From assembly GCF_014284335.1 (NCBI RefSeq), contig NZ_JACOGF010000007.1, forward strand, positions 62,001-126,000: a stretch of DNA of 64,000 bases. The letters run 5' to 3'. The stretch is from Undibacterium hunanense. GTDB lineage: Bacteria; Pseudomonadota; Gammaproteobacteria; Burkholderiales; Burkholderiaceae_D. The translations under genes were made by a program, and so were the position numbers. The notes below the pieces were generated by a model. The model saw only the letters and a list, made by a program, of their open reading frames with translations. It had not been told where the DNA came from and ran no database searches. Below, one piece after another: positions 34,898 to 43,681 of this stretch (position 1 is its first letter; every line of letters starts with the position of its first letter).

Positions 34898-36613
34898 ATG
34901 ATCATCGACCCAAGTAAAAAATATCAGCCCTTCCCTACCGTTGATCTAGCAGACAGGCAGTGGCCCAGCCGCCGCATACAACAGCCCCCCATCTGGATGA
35001 GCACCGATTTGCGTGATGGCAATCAGGCCCTGATCGAACCCATGGATGCAGCAAAAAAACTGCGCTTCTTTGAAATGCTGGTGAAGGTAGGTTTGAAGGA
35101 AATTGAAGTTGCCTTTCCATCGGCCTCGGAAACCGATTTTGCCTTTGTGCGAAAGCTGATAGAAGAACAGCGCATCCCGGCCGATGTCACCATCGAAGTA
35201 TTGACACAGTCACGTGAAGATCTGATACGTCGCACCGTTGATTCGGTGCGGGGTGCAAAGCGCGCCATCGTGCATTTATACAATCCCATTGCGCCAGCTT
35301 TCCGGCGTATCGTGTTTGGCAAATCGCGGGAAGAAATCAAACAGATTGCCATCGATGGCACCCGCCTCATCAAACAACTGACAGACAGCATGCCGGAAAC
35401 GGAATGGGTATTTGAATATTCACCCGAAACCTTCAGCATGGCAGAACTGGATTTTTCAAAGGAAATCTGCGACGCGGTAGCCGCGATCTGGGCCCCTACA
35501 CCTGAACGCAAGATGATCATCAACTTGCCAACTACGGTCGAATGCGCGACACCGAATGTATATGCAGACCAGATTGAATGGATGCACCGGCATCTGGCAC
35601 AACGCGATGCCATTATTCTGAGTGTCCATCCGCACAATGACAGGGGCACTGCCGTTGCCTCTGCCGAACTGGCGGTGATGGCGGGTGCTGACCGTGTCGA
35701 AGGCTGCCTGTTCGGTAATGGTGAACGCACCGGCAATGTCGATCTGGTGACGCTGGCCCTGAACCTGTACACCCAGGGCATACATCCTGGCCTGGATTTT
35801 TCTGACATCGACAGCGTGCGTCAGTGCGTGGAAGAGTGTAACCAGTTGCCGGTCCATCCACGACATCCGTATGTAGGTGATCTGGTGTTTACCGCATTCT
35901 CAGGTTCACACCAGGATGCCATCAAGAAGGGCTTCGCCCAGCAAAGCGCCGATGGCATCTGGGAAGTTCCGTACTTGCCGGTAGATCCGGCCGACCTGGG
36001 CCGCAACTACGATGCAGTGATACGCGTCAACAGCCAGTCAGGCAAAGGCGGCATGGCATTTTTGCTGGAACAGGAATATGGCATCAGTCTGCCACGCCGT
36101 CTGCAGATTGAGTTCAGCCGGGTGGTACAGGCCTTTGCTGATCAAAGCGGCAAAGAAATGCATGCCCAACAGATACATCAGATTTTCAGCGACACCTATC
36201 TGCATCCGGCAAACCCTTTAAGTTATCAGGCACATCATGCAAACCCTGTCCCGCATCACGGGACCCCGCCATCTGATTCAGCACAGATATCCCTGTGCAT
36301 GGATTTGCTGCACCAGGAACAGCCACAAGCTGCGCACGGTACAGGCCATGGTATTTCAGACGCACAGATACAGGCTTTTCAGGCAATCGGTTTTAACATC
36401 AATATCATGGACAGGAGCGAGCAACAGGTCACGCGCAATGGCAAACAGCAATCGGTCTGCATCATTGAAGCGCGTATCAATGACGGTAGCAACCAGCACG
36501 GTGCCGCCATCGCTGACGATGCGACGACGGCCAGCATCAAGGCCATCATCAGTGCGATCAACCGGCATGCGCTGGCAATGTCCAGTACAGAACTGGACAT
36601 GCTGGCAGCCTGA
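34898..36613 (+). CDS. leuA: 2-isopropylmalate synthase (long form)
   Basis: A 571-residue protein of the longer LeuA class. Motifs: [16 protein letters not shown] (metal-binding Asp and catalytic Arg), [74 protein letters not shown] (metal His pair). The C-terminal allosteric domain (from about residue 440) senses leucine; it includes a low-complexity His/Pro/Gln-rich insert near residues 445-490. It condenses acetyl-CoA and 2-oxoisovalerate, the first committed step of leucine synthesis. The ATG at 34898 is chosen over an upstream in-frame start since the protein normally begins MI(I/L)DPSKKY. It lies behind a leucine-rich leader and attenuator. Confidence 0.95.
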   Translation: MIIDPSKKYQPFPTVDLADRQWPSRRIQQPPIWMSTDLRDGNQALIEPMDAAKKLRFFEMLVKVGLKEIEVAFPSASETDFAFVRKLIEEQRIPADVTIEVLTQSREDLIRRTVDSVRGAKRAIVHLYNPIAPAFRRIVFGKSREEIKQIAIDGTRLIKQLTDSMPETEWVFEYSPETFSMAELDFSKEICDAVAAIWAPTPERKMIINLPTTVECATPNVYADQIEWMHRHLAQRDAIILSVHPHNDRGTAVASAELAVMAGADRVEGCLFGNGERTGNVDLVTLALNLYTQGIHPGLDFSDIDSVRQCVEECNQLPVHPRHPYVGDLVFTAFSGSHQDAIKKGFAQQSADGIWEVPYLPVDPADLGRNYDAVIRVNSQSGKGGMAFLLEQEYGISLPRRLQIEFSRVVQAFADQSGKEMHAQQIHQIFSDTYLHPANPLSYQAHHANPVPHHGTPPSDSAQISLCMDLLHQEQPQAAHGTGHGISDAQIQAFQAIGFNINIMDRSEQQVTRNGKQQSVCIIEARINDGSNQHGAAIADDATTASIKAIISAINRHALAMSSTELDMLAA

Positions 36614-36636
36614 ACTGAGCGGTGAAGGCTAAAATT

Positions 36637-38163
36637 TCATGCGGTGTGAGTGAAACCCTGGTCATTGTTGAACACACTGGCCAGCAACATCACACTGCGC
36701 TCGATCTCAGCTACATCCAGTGCAGCAAAACCCAGTAACAAACCTGAGGGATGGCCGGCAGCCTTGCCAACCTGTCCCGGTATGCCAACATAATGCGACA
36801 AGCCGCGCAACTCCAGACCGAGCGCCAGTCCGGCCTGGATGATACGTTCTTCATCACGGCTTTTTTTGAAATACACGGCCAGGTCCAGCCCGCCGTCTTG
36901 CGCGCCACATTCCAGTTCATCATCCAGTACGCGGCGCAGGCAGTTGACCAGGCATGCCTGACGTTCCGCATAGATTTTGCGCGTGCGTTTGATATGCCTG
37001 CCAAAATGGCCTTCAGCAATAAAATCTGCCAATACCATTTGCGGCATGACGGCAGTATGCTTATCAATCACTGATTTACCCTGTATCAGCGGCTCGCGCA
37101 GTGTCTCCGGCAAGACCATATAACCAAGACGCAGGCCTGGAAACAATACCTTGGACAGGGTGCCTACATAAATCACGCATTGCCGGGTATCCAGGCTTTG
37201 CAGGGACGCCAGTGGCGAACTACCGAAACGGTATTCACTATCGTAGTCGTCTTCCACTATCCAGGCTGCATTCTGTTGTGCCCATTCCAGCAAGGCCATG
37301 CGTCTTTGCAAACTCATGGTCATGCCCAGAGGCATCTGGTGCGAAGGTGTGACAAAGACCAGTTTCGCATCGGGAAAATGACCAGCGGCATAAGCGATAT
37401 CCATGCCTTCTGCATCTACCGGCACCGGGCACATCTGCGCCTGTGCTGCATGCAGGGCTGCGGTGGTGCCGCGATAACAGGGTGACTCTACCCAGGCCTG
37501 TTCACCCACATCCAGCAACATGGTACTGAGCAGATAAAGCGCCTGTTGTGAGCCTGATGTGATCAGTATTTGCGCCGGCGTGCAATTGACGCCGCGTGCT
37601 GCTTTGAGATACACCGCCAGTAATTCACGCAAGGGGCGGTAGCCCGCAGGGTCACCATAACCGAGCTGCCCTTTGTGGTGACGGCAATGCCGCGCTTCCA
37701 GCCTGGCCCATACATCAAAAGGAAACAGGCCCAGGTCCGGCATGCTGACGCGGAAAGCGCGCACCGGCCCTTCATGGAAACGGGTACTGCCACGTGGATC
37801 AATATGCCGCCTGCCACGTTGCGACAGACCCCGCTGTTCTTCAGCCACCACACTGTCAGCCACCTGCACATCCCTGAATTTGCGCGTTTGTACCTGTGCG
37901 GGCAAATCTTCATTGACGAAGGTACCCTGCCCGACACTGCCGCGCAGATACCCTTCCGCCAGCAATTGGTCATAGGCATTCAGCACGGTTTGCCGGGAGA
38001 TGTCCAGGGCCAGACAGAATTCACGGCTGGGCGGCAACTGCATGCCCGGCAGCATCTGGCCACCGAGTATGGCTTTTCTGATTTCGCCATATAACTGCCG
38101 GTACAGGGGCATGTCATGCCGTCTGTCGAGAGCGATATTGGCAATCAATGAGGATTGATGCAT
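36637..38163 (-). CDS. MocR/PdxR-type GntR-aminotransferase transcriptional regulator
   Basis: A 508-residue protein. An N-terminal GntR winged helix (LYRQLYGEIRKAILGGQMLPGMQLPPSREFCLALDISRQTVLNAYDQLLAEGYLRGSVGQGTFV) joins an inactive-type fold-I aminotransferase domain (RPLRELLAVYLKAARGVNCTPAQILITSGSQQALYLLSTMLLD, EDDYDSEYRFG, YVGTLSKVLFPGLRLGYMVLP). The Lys in the last block is the expected PLP site. MocR proteins bind PLP and often a second ligand and control adjacent genes. It is divergent from OsmC, PaiB and GNAT genes, and the 114-base gap contains repeated ATTGGTA boxes that fit a MocR operator. Confidence 0.93.
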   Translation of the reverse strand: MHQSSLIANIALDRRHDMPLYRQLYGEIRKAILGGQMLPGMQLPPSREFCLALDISRQTVLNAYDQLLAEGYLRGSVGQGTFVNEDLPAQVQTRKFRDVQVADSVVAEEQRGLSQRGRRHIDPRGSTRFHEGPVRAFRVSMPDLGLFPFDVWARLEARHCRHHKGQLGYGDPAGYRPLRELLAVYLKAARGVNCTPAQILITSGSQQALYLLSTMLLDVGEQAWVESPCYRGTTAALHAAQAQMCPVPVDAEGMDIAYAAGHFPDAKLVFVTPSHQMPLGMTMSLQRRMALLEWAQQNAAWIVEDDYDSEYRFGSSPLASLQSLDTRQCVIYVGTLSKVLFPGLRLGYMVLPETLREPLIQGKSVIDKHTAVMPQMVLADFIAEGHFGRHIKRTRKIYAERQACLVNCLRRVLDDELECGAQDGGLDLAVYFKKSRDEERIIQAGLALGLELRGLSHYVGIPGQVGKAAGHPSGLLLGFAALDVAEIERSVMLLASVFNNDQGFTHTA

Positions 38164-38178
38164 GGAATCAACACTTAC

Positions 38179-38233
38179 CCAATAAATTGGTATTCTTATT
38201 TTACTTAAAATTGGTACTTTTAAATAACCAATA
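38179..38233. promoter_or_regulatory. Probable MocR operator: repeated AATTGGTA boxes
   Basis: AATTGGTA occurs at 38185-38192 and 38209-38216 as direct repeats 24 bp apart; an inverted ACCAAT lies at 38227-38232. The first box is also half of the dyad CCAAT-AA-ATTGG (38179-38190). MocR regulators are known to bind direct repeats, often with an additional inverted copy, in such divergent gaps. Confidence 0.55.
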
Positions 38234-38277
38234 CAAAAACTAAGATTAACTTAATTTCTTATGCAGGGAGTAAAAAA

Positions 38278-38739
38278 ATGCATCAATATCAGGCAAAAAT
38301 TGCTTGGGAACGTGGCCAGCAGGCATTTACCGATAATAAATACAGCCGTGCCCACCAATGGGAATTCGATGGAGGATTGACGGTACCTGCCTCATCGTCA
38401 CCACTGTCAGTCCCGTTGCCGATGTCTGAGGCTGGCAATGTCGACCCGGAAGAAGCCCTGGTTGCCGCCCTGTCTTCTTGCCACATGCTGTTTTATCTAT
38501 CTTTCGTGGCCCAGCGCGGTTATGTGCTGGACCAGTATCAAGACCTGGCGGTCGGTATTATGGACAAGAATGCGCAAGGCAAACCGGCCATCACCCGCAT
38601 TCATTTACGTCCGCGCGAACGCTATGCAGGTGAGCACCAACCTGGCTTGCAGGAACGCGAAGAATTACATCATATGGCGCATGAGCAATGCTATATCGCC
38701 AATTCCATTCACGCAGAAGTCATCGTAGAAATCGAATAA
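38278..38739 (+). CDS. OsmC family peroxiredoxin-like protein
   Basis: A 153-residue OsmC/Ohr-fold protein. Family blocks: HQYQAKIAWERGQQAFTDNKYSRAHQWEFDGG, then NVDPEEALVAALSSCHMLFYLSFVAQRG with the first reactive Cys, and MAHEQCYIANSIH with the second. OsmC-type enzymes reduce organic peroxides through such a Cys pair; some members have other roles. It is the first gene of an apparent three-gene unit (OsmC, PaiB-like, GNAT) divergent from a MocR regulator, with a GGAG ribosome site. PaiB begins 2 nt after its stop. Confidence 0.9.
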   Translation: MHQYQAKIAWERGQQAFTDNKYSRAHQWEFDGGLTVPASSSPLSVPLPMSEAGNVDPEEALVAALSSCHMLFYLSFVAQRGYVLDQYQDLAVGIMDKNAQGKPAITRIHLRPRERYAGEHQPGLQEREELHHMAHEQCYIANSIHAEVIVEIE

Positions 38740-38741
38740 TC

Positions 38742-39386
38742 ATGTATTTGCCAGATCATTTTTCCGAACAACGCCTTGATGTACTACACGCCCTGATACA
38801 GGCCCATCCTCTGGCCGCCATGGTCACGCACAATGAGAATGGACTGGATGCCAATCACCTGCCTTTTCTGGTGACACCACCGACTGCCGATGCCCCGTAT
38901 GGCATCTTGCGTGGCCACGTTGCCCGCAATAATCCTGTGTGGCAAAGCGCGGCTAGCGGTAAAGATCTGCTGGTGATTTTCCAGGGAGCGCATGCCTATA
39001 TCAGTCCACGCTGGTATGCAGAAAAAAAACGTACTGGCGCGGTTGTGCCTACCTATAACTATGCGGTTGTGCATGCACACGGCCCTATGCGCATCGTCGA
39101 AGACAGGCAACAATTCCTGGCCTTGCTGACGGAGCTCAGCGCACATTTCGAACACAAGCTGGATCAACCCTGGCAGGTCAGCGATGCACCGGCTGAGTAC
39201 ATAGACCGGATGATGGACATGATCGTTGGCATAGAAATCCCCATCCGTCGCCTCTGTGGCAAATGGAAGACCAGCCAGAACAAAACCACAGAGGATCGCA
39301 TGACAATAGCGAACGGCTTGCGTGAACTCGGCAATACAGACGTGCAGGACATGGCTACCGTCATGGAACAGCAATTATTTATTTAA
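38742..39386 (+). CDS. PaiB-like FMN-binding protein
   Basis: A 214-residue protein matching the FMN-binding negative transcriptional regulator (PaiB) family: MYLPDHFSEQRLDVLHALIQAHPLAAMVTHNENGLDANHLPFLV, YGILRGHVARNNPVWQ, VIFQGAHAYISPRWYAEKKRTGAVVPTYNYAVVHAHG. It has a split-barrel fold. In Bacillus, paiA/paiB form a locus with an acetyltransferase; here too a GNAT gene follows (20 nt downstream). The start is chosen at 38742, as the upstream in-frame start lies inside the OsmC gene. Cellular role in this organism is not known. Confidence 0.9.
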   Translation: MYLPDHFSEQRLDVLHALIQAHPLAAMVTHNENGLDANHLPFLVTPPTADAPYGILRGHVARNNPVWQSAASGKDLLVIFQGAHAYISPRWYAEKKRTGAVVPTYNYAVVHAHGPMRIVEDRQQFLALLTELSAHFEHKLDQPWQVSDAPAEYIDRMMDMIVGIEIPIRRLCGKWKTSQNKTTEDRMTIANGLRELGNTDVQDMATVMEQQLFI

Positions 39387-39406
39387 AGACTTTGAGAACA
39401 TACCTT

Positions 39407-39877
39407 ATGAACAACAACATCCTGATCAGATCAGTAAAAAAAGAAGACTTTGCCGCCTGGTCTGTCCTGTGGGATGGCTATAACCGTTTCTATGAGCGCA
39501 CAGGCCCGAATGCACTGCCAGATGCTGTCACGCAGATGACCTGGTCGCGGTTTTTTGATGGCTATGAGCCGGTACACGCACTGGTGGCTGAGCAGGGCGG
39601 GCAATTGCTGGGGCTGGTTCATTACCTGTTCCACAGAACTACCAGCCGCATCGAAGCCAGTTGCTATCTGAATGATCTGTTCACGCTACCGGAAGCACGC
39701 GGCAAAGGTGTCGGGCGGGCACTGATCCAGGCGGTCTATGAACAGGCAAACCTGGCCGGTAGCACCGTGGTGTATTGGCAAACCCATGAGACCAATGCCA
39801 CTGCCCAGCAACTCTATAATCAGGTGGCCGACCGCTCCGGTTTTATTGTCTATCGCAAGAGCCTGGTTCACCAGTAA
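39407..39877 (+). CDS. GNAT family N-acetyltransferase
   Basis: A 156-residue acetyltransferase starting at MNNNILIRSVKKEDFAAWSVLWDGYNRFYE. The acetyl-CoA loop is visible as LNDLFTLPEARGKGVGRALIQAVYEQA (RGKGVG), followed by VYWQTHETNATAQQLYNQVADRSGFIVYRK. The pattern is like GNATs of the amino-acid/polyamine group. It is the last gene of the OsmC-PaiB-GNAT unit under probable MocR control. The PaiA-like pairing with PaiB suggests polyamine or small-amine acetylation, which is inference. Confidence 0.88.
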   Translation: MNNNILIRSVKKEDFAAWSVLWDGYNRFYERTGPNALPDAVTQMTWSRFFDGYEPVHALVAEQGGQLLGLVHYLFHRTTSRIEASCYLNDLFTLPEARGKGVGRALIQAVYEQANLAGSTVVYWQTHETNATAQQLYNQVADRSGFIVYRKSLVHQ

Positions 39878-40003
39878 TTTAGCCAAGGGTAGAAGCAGCC
39901 ATTTTTGCCGGGGTGCAGCATAAAGTTTCTTTAAAATGGCTGAACTTTGCGCAAGTTAAAGCATCTACATTTCCTGATCCAACACCTATAAACAGGAAAT
40001 ATT

Positions 40004-42070
40004 ATGTCTCGCACCCTGATTTCTCTCGCACTGGCTGGTCTGTTTGCCAATGCCGGCATGGCTACCGCCTTTGCTGACAATGCTGCGCCCACCGCAGCAG
40101 CCAGTCCTGCACTGGTTTCCGGCATTGATCTGCAATGGATAGATAAAAGCGTGCGGCCACAGGATGATTTTTTCCAGTTCATGTCCGGCAAATGGCTGGC
40201 AACGGCAGAAATACCGGCAGACCGTGGGCGCTTTGGTTCTTTTGACCAGCTACGGGAACTGTCCGAACAAAGGTCTTACGACATCATTCAGGCACTGGCC
40301 AAAGATGGCAAACTGGCCAGCGGCTCAAACCAGAAAAAAATTGCCGATTTATACAATAGCTTCATGGATGAAGCCCGCGCCAACGCGCTGGATATCAAAC
40401 CCTTGCAAAAAGAATTTGCACGCATTGATGCATTAAATGACAAGAGCAAGCTTCCTGCCCTGATGGCACACCTGAGCAAGCTGGGCATCAACCTGCCGGT
40501 GGCAGCAGGCATCAGTCAGGATGCGCGCGATTCCAGTCGTTATGCCGTGTATCTGAGCCAGAATGGCCTGACCATGCCAGACCGCGATTATTACCTCAAG
40601 GAAGACGATGCCAAGCTCAAGGGTTTTCGTGATGCCTATCTGAAGCATCTGGAAAAAATGCTGGGCATGAGCGGCCAGACCAATCCGGAAAAAAGTGCTG
40701 CAACCATCCTCGCTCTGGAAACAGAGATCGCCAGGATACAGTGGACCAAGGTCGCCAATCGCGATCCCGTCAAAACCTACAACAAGAACGACCTGAAGCA
40801 ACTGGCACAACTGGTGCCAGGCTTTGACTGGAAAGCCTACTTCGCGGCAAATGACATGGCAGACAAAGTCGACTATGTGATCGTGCGTCAGCCTGATTTT
40901 TTCAGCGGACTGGCAAAAATAATCGACACGACTTCACTGGATACCTGGAAAACCTATTTGAAGTGGCAGGTCCTGAATGCCTACGCACCGTTCCTCAGTC
41001 AGCGTTTTGTCGACCAGGACTTTGAGTTTACTCACAAGACCTTGCGTGGCGTACCAGCCAATCAGGTACGCTGGAAACGTGGTGTCGCCCGTGTAGAAGA
41101 AGCCATGTCGGAAGCGCTGGGAGAATTGTATGTGGAAAAATACTTCCCGCCAGAAAATAAGGCGCGTATGCAGGCACTGGTGAATAACCTGCTGCAGGCC
41201 TACAAGCAAAGCATAGAAACCCTGAGCTGGATGAGCCCGGAAACCAAGAAGGAAGCATTGGCAAAGCTGGCCAAGTTCAATCCCAAGATTGCTTATCCTG
41301 ACCAGTGGCGCGATTACAGCAAGCTCAATATCGCCAGGAACGACCTGATCGGCAATGTCATGCATGGACGTGAACACGAATACCAGCGACAACTAAGCAA
41401 GCTGGGCAAACCGGTCAGCCGCAAGGAATGGGGCATGAGCCCGCAAACAGTCAACGCCTATTACAACCCACGCCTGAATGAAATTGTGTTCCCGGCGGCG
41501 ATATTACAGCCACCATTCTTCAATCCGGCAGCAGATGACGCTGTCAACTACGGTGGTATCGGTGCTGTTATCGGGCATGAAATCAGCCATGGCTTTGATG
41601 ATTCCGGCAGCCAGTCTGATGGCGATGGCAATTTGCGCGACTGGTGGACCAAAGAAGACAAGGTCAACTTCGGCAAGCTGACCACCGCCATGATTGCCCA
41701 GTACAACGCGTATAGCCCGCTACCGGGCTACCATGTGAATGGTGCTTTGACCCTGGGTGAAAACATTGCTGATAATTCTGGCCTGTCGATTGCGTACAAG
41801 GCTTACCAGATTTCCCTGGGCGGCAAGGCAGCACCGGTGATTGATGGCTTTACCGGCAACCAGCGCGTGCTCATGGGCTGGGCGCAGGTCTGGCGCGGCA
41901 AGTCACGCGACGGTGAATCCATACTCAGGATCAATACCGACCCACATTCACCTTTTGCCTTCCGTGGCAATGGCCCATTGACGAATCTGCCTGCATTCTA
42001 TTCGGCCTTTGATGTCAAGGAAGGTGACAAGATGTATGTAGCACCAGACAAGCGCATCACGATCTGGTAA
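40004..42070 (+). CDS. M13 family (neprilysin-like) zinc metallopeptidase
   Basis: A 688-residue protein with a signal peptide ending ATAFADN, so periplasmic or outer-membrane-exposed. The M13 motifs are complete: NAYYNPRLNEIVFPAAILQPPFF (substrate-binding), VIGHEISHGFDDSGSQSDGDGN (HExxH), GENIADNSGLSIAYKAY (third zinc ligand Glu and Asp), and the C-terminal RGNGPLTNLPAFYSAFDV ending in APDKRITIW. It cleaves oligopeptides. The gene seems monocistronic; a long perfect inverted repeat follows. Confidence 0.94.
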   Translation: MSRTLISLALAGLFANAGMATAFADNAAPTAAASPALVSGIDLQWIDKSVRPQDDFFQFMSGKWLATAEIPADRGRFGSFDQLRELSEQRSYDIIQALAKDGKLASGSNQKKIADLYNSFMDEARANALDIKPLQKEFARIDALNDKSKLPALMAHLSKLGINLPVAAGISQDARDSSRYAVYLSQNGLTMPDRDYYLKEDDAKLKGFRDAYLKHLEKMLGMSGQTNPEKSAATILALETEIARIQWTKVANRDPVKTYNKNDLKQLAQLVPGFDWKAYFAANDMADKVDYVIVRQPDFFSGLAKIIDTTSLDTWKTYLKWQVLNAYAPFLSQRFVDQDFEFTHKTLRGVPANQVRWKRGVARVEEAMSEALGELYVEKYFPPENKARMQALVNNLLQAYKQSIETLSWMSPETKKEALAKLAKFNPKIAYPDQWRDYSKLNIARNDLIGNVMHGREHEYQRQLSKLGKPVSRKEWGMSPQTVNAYYNPRLNEIVFPAAILQPPFFNPAADDAVNYGGIGAVIGHEISHGFDDSGSQSDGDGNLRDWWTKEDKVNFGKLTTAMIAQYNAYSPLPGYHVNGALTLGENIADNSGLSIAYKAYQISLGGKAAPVIDGFTGNQRVLMGWAQVWRGKSRDGESILRINTDPHSPFAFRGNGPLTNLPAFYSAFDVKEGDKMYVAPDKRITIW

Positions 42071-42096
42071 ATCCAGCCCCCGGCTATTTGCCATAC

Positions 42097-42137
42097 TGTC
42101 ATGTCTGATACAGTAACTGTCTGTATCAGACATGACA
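42097..42137. repeat. 17-bp perfect inverted repeat after the M13 peptidase gene
   Basis: TGTCATGTCTGATACAG (42097-42113) and its exact complement (42121-42137) are separated by 7 nt. It begins 26 bases after the stop codon. There is no T-run on the plus strand, so it is not a standard intrinsic terminator; it might protect the transcript end or be a small repeat element. The rest of the gap to 42347 shows a 60-codon frame without ribosome site or similarity. Confidence 0.8.
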
Positions 42138-42347
42138 CATCATCCCCCTCTCAAAAAACGGCTTACCCGACTTTTACCGACAAAACCTTCGGAAAATGCT
42201 GCCATACATGCAGCCATTCGTGCGCAAAGTCAGGGAAGCTGGTCAATTTTTAAGCAAGCCGCATCAAGTTTGTCATTGTCACAACGACTGGACCATCCAG
42301 CTGTGGCAGAATAGACGCTGAAATCCTTAATTATTGAAAGTCCATTT

Positions 42348-43643
42348 ATGAGTTTTGTGCGCCGTATCCAGGAAGATCAGTATGATGTCTACGACAACGA
42401 CGACGTGCATGCTCGCTTACAATTTTTCAAACACCTGCAAACCATCACGAATGCCATCCATTCGACCAGCAATATCGAACAAATCATGCTCGATATGTCG
42501 CAACGTATATGCGAGCTGTTTGAGTGTGAACGCCTGACGCTGTATTCGGTCAATTACAGGAAAAATGCGATTGAATCCAAGGTCAAGACTGGCCTCAGTT
42601 CATTCAAGGATTTTGCCCTGCCGATTTCGGAAAAAAGTGTGGCCGGTTATGTCGCCATGAGCAAGCAAACCATCAACCTGAGCAATGTCTACGACGAAGC
42701 GGAGCTGAAAACCCACTCGCCGAATCTGGAATTTTTGCGCCGGGTGGATCAGCGTACCGGTTTCCGCACCAAGCAGATGATGGTCGGCCCATTGGTGCAT
42801 GAGCAAAGCAATGAATTGCTGGGTGTGCTGCAGTTGATCAATAACCGCAATGATTGCCAGTTCCCGCCATTGCTGGAAGAGGGTTTCCGCTATCTGCGCA
42901 ATACCCTGGCAGTGGCATTTGCCCAGCGCCTGATGTCACCGCAGGTAATCCATACCAAGTTTGACAGCCTGATCAAATCTTCCATCCTGTCGATTCCCGA
43001 ACTGGGTCTGGCTGCACGTGCAGCACGACGCAAGGGTGTGGATGTGGAAGAAATACTGATCGATGAATTCGAGGTGAAGCCTGCTGATATCGGCCAGTCA
43101 CTGGCGGCTTATTTTGAATGCGGCTACCAACCTTACAAGGCAGACCGCGTGCGTCCGGATGCGCTGAAAAACTTCAAGCGCGCGTATGTCGAAGACCATC
43201 ACTGGATCGTCCTGGAAGAAAACGCTGACAATCTCATCATCATGACCACTGATCCGGAAAGGGTGATGGCGTCGCGCATAGTTCACAGCCTGTTCCCGAT
43301 TGCGAAGATACAATATTGCGTGACCACCCAGCGCGAGTTCCAGCAGACTGTCGATCAATTCTTTGGTGAGAATGAAAACACAATCACCCATATCGAAGCA
43401 GCAAATCAGGATGCCATCGAAACGGTGACGGCTGCCGAAACGGCCTTGCTGGCGCAGGTCAGGGAAACCATCGCCAATGCCTTTGGCAAGAACCACCCTG
43501 AATTTCAGATTGATGTGCGTTCACGCGAAGACAAGACCGTCAGCCGTATGCATAAGGATGGCTCGGTACAACGCATCGCAGGCCAGGTGATTGTTGATTT
43601 TCATGTCGATTTTCTCGATACCGGCATGAGCGCATCTGCCTGA
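42348..43643 (+). CDS. GAF domain plus GspE N-terminal (MshEN) domain protein without ATPase
   Basis: A 431-residue protein. Residues about 28-190 form a GAF domain (LQTITNAIHSTSNIEQIMLDMSQRICELFECERLTLYSV ... LLGVLQLINNRNDCQFPPLLEEGFRYLRNTLAVAFAQRL). Residues about 205-335 match the GspE N-terminal/MshEN module (IPELGLAARAARRKGVDVEEILIDEFEVKPADIGQSLAAYFECGYQ ... LIIMTTDPERVM). This module binds c-di-GMP in some family members. The expected Walker-type secretion ATPase is missing. The last 60 residues keep only a degenerate beginning of it (IDVRSREDKTVSRMHKDGSV) and then stop. It may be a signalling remnant that gained its own function or a truncated GspE relative. No pilus genes are nearby. 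Confidence 0.72.
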   Translation: MSFVRRIQEDQYDVYDNDDVHARLQFFKHLQTITNAIHSTSNIEQIMLDMSQRICELFECERLTLYSVNYRKNAIESKVKTGLSSFKDFALPISEKSVAGYVAMSKQTINLSNVYDEAELKTHSPNLEFLRRVDQRTGFRTKQMMVGPLVHEQSNELLGVLQLINNRNDCQFPPLLEEGFRYLRNTLAVAFAQRLMSPQVIHTKFDSLIKSSILSIPELGLAARAARRKGVDVEEILIDEFEVKPADIGQSLAAYFECGYQPYKADRVRPDALKNFKRAYVEDHHWIVLEENADNLIIMTTDPERVMASRIVHSLFPIAKIQYCVTTQREFQQTVDQFFGENENTITHIEAANQDAIETVTAAETALLAQVRETIANAFGKNHPEFQIDVRSREDKTVSRMHKDGSVQRIAGQVIVDFHVDFLDTGMSASA

Positions 43644-43681
43644 ATCTGCTTCGCTGAACAGATCGGCATCGGGGTCTTCGT

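Noticed and set aside
42132-42314. 60-codon ORF between the M13 peptidase and the GAF gene
   Set aside because: Its ATG lies in the right arm of a 17-bp inverted repeat, there is no ribosome site, and no domain is seen; it is probably not translated.
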